NCBI RefSeq assembly: GCF_042675645.1 | Contig: NZ_JBHTJH010000004.1 | Span: forward strand, 868,001-932,000 | Length of the DNA: 64,000 nt | Direction: 5' to 3' | DNA from: Sungkyunkwania multivorans | Lineage (GTDB): Bacteria > Bacteroidota > Bacteroidia > Flavobacteriales > Flavobacteriaceae | Part shown: positions 42,333 to 48,606 of the stretch, piece after piece | How the letters are laid out: every line of letters begins with the position of its first letter | Numbering within the stretch: position 1 is the stretch's first letter | The notes under the pieces: generated by a model | Told to the model about the DNA's origin: nothing | The model's database searches: none | The model's input: only the letters and a program-made list of their open reading frames with translations | Program-made: the position numbers and the translations under genes

Positions 42333-43721
42333 ATGACACTTATAAAATCGATATCTGGAATACGTGGTACCATTGGAGGAACGGTTGGAAATAATCTCAC
42401 TCCTATTGATGCCGTTAAATTTGCGGCTGCTTACGGAACATGGCTTAAGAATGATCGAAAGAAAGAACAGCTTACCGTCGTCATCGGCCGTGATGCTCGA
42501 ATTTCTGGAGAAATGATCCAGGATCTGGTCGTCAATACATTGATCGGCCTAGGAATCGATGTCGTAGATCTGGGATTGTCCACAACACCGACGGTCGAAG
42601 TCGCGGTCCCAATGGAACATGCTGATGGTGGCATCATTTTAACGGCGAGTCATAATCCAAAGCAATGGAACGCTTTGAAACTACTAAATAGCAAGGGGGA
42701 GTTTTTGAGCGGCGCCGATGGAAAGCGCATCTTAGAGATCGCAGACAGTGATGATTTCAACTTTGCGCAGGTAGATGATCTTGGTAATGTGAGAACTAAC
42801 AATGCATATATCGATCTTCATATCGAAGAGGTCCTAAGTCTCGATCTTGTAGCATCTGCGAAGATCAAAGATGCCAAATTTAAGATAGTGGTCGATGGGG
42901 TCAATTCTACAGGAGGTATCGCTATCCCCAGGCTTTTGGAGGCATTGGACGTTTATACGGTAGAATTGTACTGCACTCCAAATGGAGATTTCCCACACAA
43001 CCCGGAGCCTCTTAAAGAGCATCTTACTGATATTTGCGAGCTGGTTAAAAAGGAAAAGGCAGACCTTGGGATCGTAGTGGATCCAGATGTGGATCGTTTG
43101 GCGTTCATCGACGAGAAAGGGGAGATGTTCGGTGAAGAGTATACCCTGGTAGCGGTAGCCGATTATGTTTTGGGCAAAACAAAAGGGAATACGGTTAGCA
43201 ATCTATCTTCCTCACGTGCATTGCGAGACGTCACTGAAAAGCACGGAGGCAACTATGAGGCCTCAGCAGTTGGCGAAGTGAATGTGGTGCAGTTGATGAA
43301 GGATAACAATGCGGTCATTGGGGGAGAAGGGAATGGCGGTATCATATATCCAGAACTTCACTATGGAAGAGACTCCCTTGTCGGAGTCGCATTGTTCTTG
43401 TCGCATCTGGCCGAGATGGGTATTTCGGTAAGTGAGCTTCGCAAAAGCTATCCAAGTTATTTCATGAGTAAGCAGAAGATCGAACTTACACCACATTTGG
43501 ATGTTGATAGAATTCTGGGGCTGATCGCAGAGAAGTACGCTTCGGAAGATGTAAAGACCATCGATGGTGTAAAGATCGACTTTGCCGACAATTGGGTACA
43601 TCTGCGAAAATCAAATACCGAACCTATAATCAGGATATACACAGAAGCCTCTAGTCAGCAAGAAGCGGATGAACTGGCACATCGTTTCATTGAAGAGATC
43701 AAGGCGATCGCAGGCATTTAG
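42333..43721 (+). CDS. glmM: Phosphoglucosamine mutase
   Basis: Interconverts glucosamine-6-phosphate and glucosamine-1-phosphate for UDP-GlcNAc and cell-wall synthesis. 462 residues. Seen: SISGIRGTIGG at the N-terminus, the phospho-Ser loop LTASHNPKQWN (Ser106), the metal motif DPDVDRLAF, GGEGNGG for sugar binding, and RKSNTEPIIRIYTEA for phosphate binding. The ATG at 42333 is chosen because the upstream in-frame TTG at 42312 adds only seven residues that fit poorly. The flanking genes have no related role. Confidence 0.94.
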   Translation: MTLIKSISGIRGTIGGTVGNNLTPIDAVKFAAAYGTWLKNDRKKEQLTVVIGRDARISGEMIQDLVVNTLIGLGIDVVDLGLSTTPTVEVAVPMEHADGGIILTASHNPKQWNALKLLNSKGEFLSGADGKRILEIADSDDFNFAQVDDLGNVRTNNAYIDLHIEEVLSLDLVASAKIKDAKFKIVVDGVNSTGGIAIPRLLEALDVYTVELYCTPNGDFPHNPEPLKEHLTDICELVKKEKADLGIVVDPDVDRLAFIDEKGEMFGEEYTLVAVADYVLGKTKGNTVSNLSSSRALRDVTEKHGGNYEASAVGEVNVVQLMKDNNAVIGGEGNGGIIYPELHYGRDSLVGVALFLSHLAEMGISVSELRKSYPSYFMSKQKIELTPHLDVDRILGLIAEKYASEDVKTIDGVKIDFADNWVHLRKSNTEPIIRIYTEASSQQEADELAHRFIEEIKAIAGI

Positions 43722-43846
43722 AGTATTTATGACACTTATAAGTATTTCTTATGCATAACTGACACTTCATTAATTTTATAAATAATTTAATATTTAATTT
43801 TAGGCGGTAGGCGCTTGGCTTTGTATCTTTAGGAAAAAGCTGCATT

Positions 43847-44230
43847 ATGAAAAAGATACTATTACTATTCTGCCTATTTACCTCTAGCCTCATAGCCCAA
43901 GAACTTCAGAGTTCGCTCCAGTCTATGAATCTCATCGATAGAGCACAGGCAATAACAGATGTTTACGCCAGTGGCTTGATCTTAGATGGTGAATTAAGAA
44001 CTAAATTTGAGAAAACAGTGGCGCAATTTCTAGTCAAACGTCGATATATCGAAGAGAGCGATTATAAGCGCGATAAGAAAATAGCGCTGTTACAATCGTT
44101 GAGCGATGAAGAAACGCAGCAAATGGAAGCGTTGATCGGGAGCGATCAGATCAAAGCGTATAAAAAGATCAAAGTTACGGTACAACCGCTTTTCGACAGA
44201 CAGATGTTAAAGCCAGCTTACCTGGATTAG
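43847..44230 (+). CDS. Small exported protein of unknown function
   Basis: 127 residues with a signal peptide (LLLFCLFTSSLIAQ) and a helical, charged mature part: QSLQSMNLIDRAQAITDVYASGLILDG, EESDYKRDKKIALLQSL and DQIKAYKKIKVTVQPL. No family recognised; probably periplasmic. Its stop overlaps the convergent acyltransferase stop by 4 bases. Confidence 0.72.
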   Translation: MKKILLLFCLFTSSLIAQELQSSLQSMNLIDRAQAITDVYASGLILDGELRTKFEKTVAQFLVKRRYIEESDYKRDKKIALLQSLSDEETQQMEALIGSDQIKAYKKIKVTVQPLFDRQMLKPAYLD

Positions 44231-45135
44231 TGTGCCGTTTGAGTTTCTAAGACTTCCGTAGGAACTTTATCACGATGCTTCCATCTCCTATGTGTCCATA
44301 GATAATACTCAGGAGCTTTACGGATTTGTTCCTCCAACATTTCGGTGAAAGTATCGGTTATTTGATAGTTTTCATACTCGTTTGGGGTATCCGTGATCAC
44401 CTTAAAAGTAGTCTGATAGTAACCGCGCTTCACCTTTTGGATATCTAGAAATATGACCGCATGGTCACAAGCTTTTGCCAACTCTTCAGCACCTACAAAT
44501 ACAGGAACGGTCACCCCGAAGAACTTACGCCAATATTTGGCCCTATGTGGCATCGGCGATTGGTCCATCGCAAAGCCGTACATGCTCAGTTCTCCGTCCT
44601 TATGATGTTTTACGACTGTTTTAGAAGCTTCCTTCACCGGAATCAAGTAGGCTTCATGTTTCATGCGAATTTTACGCACTAACCGATCAAAGTATTTATT
44701 GGCTATGGGCATATAGATACCATATCCTTTGTGCTCGATAAAATAACCCAATGACATCATCCATTCCCAGCTTGCATAATGGCCACAGACCAGACTTACA
44801 TTTTGTTTCTTTTTTCCATAATGATGCAATACTTCCAGATTCGTGTATGTAAATCGCTTTGTCATCTGCTTCTTTGACATGCTTAGCGATTTCATCATTT
44901 CCATGAACAGATCTACCATGTGATGATAAAATTTCTTTTCAATGGCGATGATTTCATTTTCAGACTTTTCTGGAAATGCAATTTGGATATTATTCCTCAC
45001 TACTTTTTTGCGATATCCAATGACATAATACAACAGAAAAAAGATACAATCCGAGACAAAATAGAAGATTCTAAAAGGTAATATAGAGACCACCCAGATC
45101 AGCGGGTAAACTAAGATATAAGCTACTAATTGCAT
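44227..45135 (-). CDS. LpxL/HtrB-family lipid A acyltransferase
   Basis: 302 residues from the ATG at 45135. An N-terminal helix anchors it in the inner membrane, and the HxxxxD-type acyltransferase motif appears in the VCGHYASWEW stretch with nearby YGFAMDQSP. It adds a secondary acyl chain to lipid A (late acyltransferase family, lauroyl/myristoyl/other donors). The ATG at 45180 would lie upstream of the promoter's -7 box; the start at 45135 gives the first helix MQLVAYILVYPLIWVVS as in homologues. Divergent from the rhomboid gene with a shared palindromic -7 region. Confidence 0.88.
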   Translation of the reverse strand: MQLVAYILVYPLIWVVSILPFRIFYFVSDCIFFLLYYVIGYRKKVVRNNIQIAFPEKSENEIIAIEKKFYHHMVDLFMEMMKSLSMSKKQMTKRFTYTNLEVLHHYGKKKQNVSLVCGHYASWEWMMSLGYFIEHKGYGIYMPIANKYFDRLVRKIRMKHEAYLIPVKEASKTVVKHHKDGELSMYGFAMDQSPMPHRAKYWRKFFGVTVPVFVGAEELAKACDHAVIFLDIQKVKRGYYQTTFKVITDTPNEYENYQITDTFTEMLEEQIRKAPEYYLWTHRRWKHRDKVPTEVLETQTAH

Positions 45136-45149
45136 GAAGCGAGTTTTGG

Positions 45150-45167
45150 CAAATATAATTATATTTG
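45150..45167. promoter_or_regulatory. Palindromic back-to-back -7 boxes for the acyltransferase and rhomboid genes
   Basis: CAAATATAATTATATTTG is a perfect 18-base palindrome. It reads TATATTTG (TAnnTTTG) outward on both strands: one box faces the acyltransferase (45150-45157), the other the rhomboid (45160-45167). No conserved TTG at -33 could be found for either. Confidence 0.6.
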
Positions 45168-45186
45168 ATGCTGAAGCCATTTTTTT

Positions 45187-45825
45187 ATGATGAATTTAAG
45201 TGCAATCACCATCGCTATTATTATCGCAAATGTGTTGGTGTCTATGAAGGGTTTTAATGACTTTTCATTCTTTGAGAAATACAAGTTTCAGATTGGACCT
45301 ATCAAGCGAGGAGAGCAGATACGAATGCTCACTTCCGGCTTCTTGCATGTCGATTCACGGCACCTCCTCTTCAATATGCTTACACTCTATTTCTTTGCGG
45401 ATATCGTTATCTACGATTTTGGGCAAGGACGGTTTCTAATCGTCTATATGGTGAGTCTGCTATTTGGGAGCTTGTTGGCTCTGGGCTTTCATAAGGATGA
45501 GTATCATTATAGCGCCGTAGGCGCGAGCGGGGCTGTAATGGGAATTATCTATGCTGCAATTTTGTTATTTCCAGAGATGCGTATCTATGGTTTTATCCCT
45601 GGATGGGTTTTTGGAATTGGATATCTTGTCTATACCATCGTGGGCATCAAAGGTAGATTTGACAACATTGGGCATACAGCACATTTTGGAGGAGCCATCG
45701 GAGGATATGTGACCACTTTGATATTCAAACCTAGTCTCATTACCTCAGAACCACTTGTGGTTGGTCTATTAGCAGTGCCTATCATTGTTTTATTCATTTT
45801 GGAGAAGGCAGGAAAGCTCAGATAG
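45187..45825 (+). CDS. Rhomboid-family intramembrane serine protease
   Basis: 212 residues with six or so membrane helices. Catalytic dyad visible: Ser114 in GASGAVMG (loop into the membrane) and His166 in GHTAHFGGAIGG. HLLFNMLTLYFF, with the HxxxN region of the oxyanion hole, matches as well. Rhomboids cut substrate proteins inside the membrane; no substrate can be predicted. Starts at 45187 or the next ATG at 45190. The promoter box is shared in palindromic form with the divergent acyltransferase. Confidence 0.94.
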   Translation: MMNLSAITIAIIIANVLVSMKGFNDFSFFEKYKFQIGPIKRGEQIRMLTSGFLHVDSRHLLFNMLTLYFFADIVIYDFGQGRFLIVYMVSLLFGSLLALGFHKDEYHYSAVGASGAVMGIIYAAILLFPEMRIYGFIPGWVFGIGYLVYTIVGIKGRFDNIGHTAHFGGAIGGYVTTLIFKPSLITSEPLVVGLLAVPIIVLFILEKAGKLR

Positions 45826-45925
45826 AAAACGGCATTTTTGGTAGAGCAGAGGGTGACAAATGCCGACTTTTGGCGTAGCATATTTTTTCGACTTACCTCG
45901 CCAAATCCTCAGCATAGCGCTTCCT

Positions 45926-45996
45926 GTTCGGGTGGCCCCGGACCTTTTTGGATTCGCTCACCTTCGCTCGCGCCTCCTGTTCGGGTGGCCCCGAAC
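45926..45996. repeat. Duplicated hairpin with direct-repeat flanks
   Basis: GTTCGGGTGGCCCCGGAC at 45926-45943 and GTTCGGGTGGCCCCGAAC at 45979-45996, each an inverted repeat with a TGGC-type loop, and each preceded by GCGCnTCCT. The 24-base direct repeat recurs 53 bases apart. No gene or terminator T run is tied to it. It belongs to the 841-base gap between the rhomboid and TlpA-like genes. Confidence 0.65.
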
Positions 45997-46062
45997 ATAA
46001 AATTTCTTTATCGCTACTTTACAAAAGCAAGCTTTTGATTGTAGCTCCTCAGAAATTTTGTG

Positions 46063-46400
46063 TGGGGAGAGCAGGATGGTATCTCCCTTTCCCGACGTTC
46101 TGAAAATACAAAGTCCACATCGCCTTCGCGCTGTGCTTTTTTCGTTTCCTACGAATTTAAGAGACGAGTTTCACCATTCTTTGAAAACTAAAAAAGTCCG
46201 CAACCTTGGTTGCGGACCTTGTGCTTATTCGTGGGGAGAGCAGGATTGCATCTCCTTTTCCCGACGTTCTGAAAATACAAAGTCCACACCGCCTTCGCGC
46301 TGTGCTTTTTTCGTTTCCTACGAATTTAAGAAACGAGTTTCACCATTCTTTGAAAACTAAAAAAGTCCGCAACCAAGGTTGCGGACTTTGTGCTTATTTG
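46063..46400 (-). repeat. Two tandem 169-bp copies of the tRNA-Tyr tail
   Basis: Copies at 46063-46231 and 46232-46400, in register with the tRNA at 46401. Each starts (reading plus) with TGGGGAGAGCAGGAT, the last 15 bases of the tRNA gene complement, and continues through spacer and a GTCCGCAACC hairpin. They differ by few substitutions, with no gaps. The tRNA body is not duplicated, so these are truncated tRNA-end plus downstream region copies. Confidence 0.9.
46357..46389 (-). terminator. tRNA-Tyr terminator
   Basis: AAAGTCCGCAACC/GGTTGCGGACTTT stem with a two-base loop, followed on the minus strand by TTTTTTAG. A copy of the hairpin at 46193-46218 has the loop bases in reverse complement (AA versus TT). 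Confidence 0.85.
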
Positions 46401-46483
46401 TGGGGAGAGCAGGATTCGAACCTGCGAAGGTAAAAACCAACAGATTTACAGTCTGTCCTCGTTGGCCGCTTGAGTATCTCCCC
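46401..46483 (-). tRNA. tRNA-Tyr (GTA)
   Basis: 83 bases on the minus strand, class II with a long variable arm. Acceptor stem GGGGAGA/TCTCCCC, anticodon stem and loop ACAGACTGTAAATCTGT with anticodon GTA, T arm GCAGGTTCGAATCCTGC. No CCA is encoded. It has its own promoter and terminator. Confidence 0.97.
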
Positions 46484-46525
46484 AAATACTTCAAATTCGG
46501 TAAATTTCCTTATCAGAAGCGGATG

Positions 46526-46556
46526 CAAATATATTATTGTTTTGCTTTCGGCCAAA
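46526..46556 (-). promoter_or_regulatory. tRNA-Tyr promoter
   Basis: On the minus strand: TTTG, 19 bases, then TATATTTG. Both boxes match the Bacteroidota consensus (TTTG at -33, TAnnTTTG at -7) with ideal spacing. The -7 box is 46526-46533; transcription would begin near 46519. Confidence 0.8.
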
Positions 46557-46616
46557 CAAATAATTCAAGTTTATAAATGTCCATTATTAGCATGCTGACA
46601 ATGAATCAAATAACAA

Positions 46617-46636
46617 CGGCCCCTCAGAGGGAGCCG
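46617..46636 (-). terminator. Possible terminator of the TlpA-like gene
   Basis: CGGCTCCC and GGGGCCG arms around TCTGA on the minus strand, 32 bases after the stop, with a weak T-rich tail (TTGTTATTTG). Confidence 0.4.
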
Positions 46637-46667
46637 CCGCACACGATTTATTTTTTGAACAATCCTT

Positions 46668-47777
46668 CTAGTTTGAAAGTAACTCTTCCACTTTGGCCTC
46701 TAACGCTTGTCCCCTAAGGTTTTTTGCCACGATCGTACCATTTTGGTCGAGGATCACGGTATGTGGTATGGATGTCACCTGATATTGCTTGGCAATTGGG
46801 TCATTCCAAAACATCAGATTTGAAACGTGACTCCAGGTAAGGCCATCAGCTTGTATCGCTTCCTTCCACTTTTCGCCATCCTTGTCTAAAGAAACGCCTA
46901 CAATATTCAATCCCTTATCGTGTAGTTTATTGTACATTTTAACCACGTTTGGATTTTCTACTCGACAAGGCTTGCACCACGAAGCCCAAAAGTCGATCAC
47001 AGTAACCTTTCCCTTCATATCGTTCAAGGCAAGTTCATCTCCTTCGGGGGTCTTCCCGGTAAAATCTGGTGCAGGGCTCCCGATTGCCAAAGGATCCACC
47101 TTATTGATCTCTTCTTCAATATTCTGTGCGATCTTCACCTTTTTCACGTCGTCTGAAAGCATCTCATACATTTCTCTGATCTCCTCCTTAGATTTTTGCT
47201 TACTCGCCATCACTTGCTGCAGAATAACGGCAGAAAAGTATGCATCTGGATGTTCTTTTATAAAATTCAATTGATAGTCTTGGATCGCAGTTTGTTTCTC
47301 ACTGAATTCTTTCTTCAAGGCCTCTGCCTTTTCCATGTCATTGTTTCTGCTGGCTTCTATCAATTCCTTTTGCGTACTATAAATGTCCGTGATCAGTGGC
47401 TTAATATTGTTCATGAACTCCGTATACTCATCATTTGACTTAGAGCCAGAACGCTGCGCATATTGTAAACTATCCTTGTCTGCTACGATTGCGATTCTGC
47501 CCTTTTCCAAAATCACGGGAAGACTTCCCCTAACGCCATCAATAAACATCATATGCATTTCTGGAATCTCTATATCGCCAGTGAAACTGAATTTTCCATT
47601 CGCTACTGTCGCCGAATCTATTGTGATAAATGACCGGCCATTTTCCAGTTTTTTCAACAATACCAATTTACCGTCTTCAACATTGATATCCACATTTACC
47701 TCATATCCCTTAGGGGCTTTTTCGCAGGCCGCGGCCAGCATAAGCATTGCAGATAGTAAAAAACAAATTTTCTTCAT
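46668..47777 (-). CDS. TlpA-like thiol-disulfide oxidoreductase lipoprotein
   Basis: 369 residues. Signal peptide with lipobox-type LAAACEK, an N-terminal DUF4369-type beta domain (about residues 23-110), a helical middle, and a C-terminal thioredoxin fold: IGSPAPDFTGKTPEGD, FWASWCKPCRVENPNVV (active site WCKPC), VGVSLDKDGEKW and the cis-Pro loop VTSIPHTVILDQNG. It probably reduces or moves thiols in the periplasm. A TACATTTG -7 box lies 23 bases before the start on the minus strand. Confidence 0.92.
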   Translation of the reverse strand: MKKICFLLSAMLMLAAACEKAPKGYEVNVDINVEDGKLVLLKKLENGRSFITIDSATVANGKFSFTGDIEIPEMHMMFIDGVRGSLPVILEKGRIAIVADKDSLQYAQRSGSKSNDEYTEFMNNIKPLITDIYSTQKELIEASRNNDMEKAEALKKEFSEKQTAIQDYQLNFIKEHPDAYFSAVILQQVMASKQKSKEEIREMYEMLSDDVKKVKIAQNIEEEINKVDPLAIGSPAPDFTGKTPEGDELALNDMKGKVTVIDFWASWCKPCRVENPNVVKMYNKLHDKGLNIVGVSLDKDGEKWKEAIQADGLTWSHVSNLMFWNDPIAKQYQVTSIPHTVILDQNGTIVAKNLRGQALEAKVEELLSN

Positions 47778-47799
47778 AGGTCTCTAAAATGATTTTGCA

Positions 47800-47807
47800 C
47801 AAATGTA
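47800..47807 (-). promoter_or_regulatory. -7 promoter element of the TlpA-like gene
   Basis: TACATTTG on the minus strand, an exact TAnnTTTG match, ending 22 bases before the start. A degenerate TTC instead of TTG is at -33 spacing. Confidence 0.4.
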
Positions 47808-47845
47808 ACCATTCGCCCTTTAAATGGAAGTTAAAATTTAGGCAA

Positions 47846-47874
47846 AAAGAAAAGTCCCGCATTGGGCAGGACTT
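47846..47874 (-). terminator. Rho-independent terminator of the outer-membrane barrel gene
   Basis: AAGTCC and GGACTT arms with inner GCCC/GCGG pairs, then TTCTTTTT on the minus strand, directly after the barrel gene. Confidence 0.75.
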
Positions 47875-47898
47875 AAATATTCGTTATTATTTTAATGC

Positions 47899-48390
47899 CT
47901 AGAACTGATAGCGAAGTCCAAGTGCAATATCAAAATCTACATCGTCATCAAAGGCGTCATTAAAAATGATCTCTGGCCTAAAATCGAGCGAGATAAGCAA
48001 TGGAATCTCAAAATTATACTCGATACCGATGTCACCAGCGGCAAAGATAAAGGTCTCACTTCCGCCATCGATACCGGGAACGGGACTTTCAAAATCAACA
48101 TTACCTATACCACCACCAGCGCCCGCATACCAGTTGAATCCGCCATCAATACGCCATACCCATTGATAAAGCGCTGCTAATTTGAAAGCGTCAAAATTAT
48201 TGCCATCTCTCCAGCCTAGATCGAACTCCAGTCGGTTATCATCGCCAAGTCCTCGCTGATACGAAATTTCGGCACCAAAACCATCGTTGTCGCCTAATCT
48301 AAGCCCAAGCGCATTTTTCGCAATATTTTGCGCTTGCATCATGGCTACAGCAGAAAAGAAAATACCTAGAAATAAAATGTGCTTCTTCAT
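47899..48390 (-). CDS. Small outer-membrane beta-barrel protein
   Basis: 163 residues with a signal peptide (ILFLGIFFSAVAMMQAQ). Alternating amphipathic strands such as AEISYQRGLGDDNRLEFDLGWRDG, FNWYAGAGGGIG and IGIEYNFEIPLLISLDFRPEIIF, ending in LGLRYQF with the C-terminal Phe that the barrel assembly machinery recognises. A porin-like eight-stranded barrel is likely. Function unknown. Confidence 0.82.
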   Translation of the reverse strand: MKKHILFLGIFFSAVAMMQAQNIAKNALGLRLGDNDGFGAEISYQRGLGDDNRLEFDLGWRDGNNFDAFKLAALYQWVWRIDGGFNWYAGAGGGIGNVDFESPVPGIDGGSETFIFAAGDIGIEYNFEIPLLISLDFRPEIIFNDAFDDDVDFDIALGLRYQF

Positions 48391-48606
48391 ATGTTATATA
48401 GTTATTGTTCGATGTGTAAATAACGATATTTTATCAAAAGCATTGTGGCTTTTTTGCTAAAAATATGAACTATTATAGAAATGTTCTTATTCGAGTTAGA
48501 GCTTCGAATTATAGAAAGGGGCTATCGATGACATGTTTTATTTGCCGCACTCCTACAATTAATTATTCGTGTGAAGCCATAATAATTCGAGCGTTGTAGT
48601 ATTTTT

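Noticed and set aside
45136..45180. Upstream start for the LpxL-type acyltransferase
   Set aside because: It lies before the gene's own -7 promoter box and adds residues not typical for the family.
46232..46246. Second tRNA-Tyr in the repeat copies
   Set aside because: Only the last 15 bases of the tRNA are present, so no cloverleaf can form.
46058..46433. ORFs of 75-100 codons in the tRNA tail array as proteins
   Set aside because: They translate the repeat, the terminator and the tRNA gene itself. No codon or start support.
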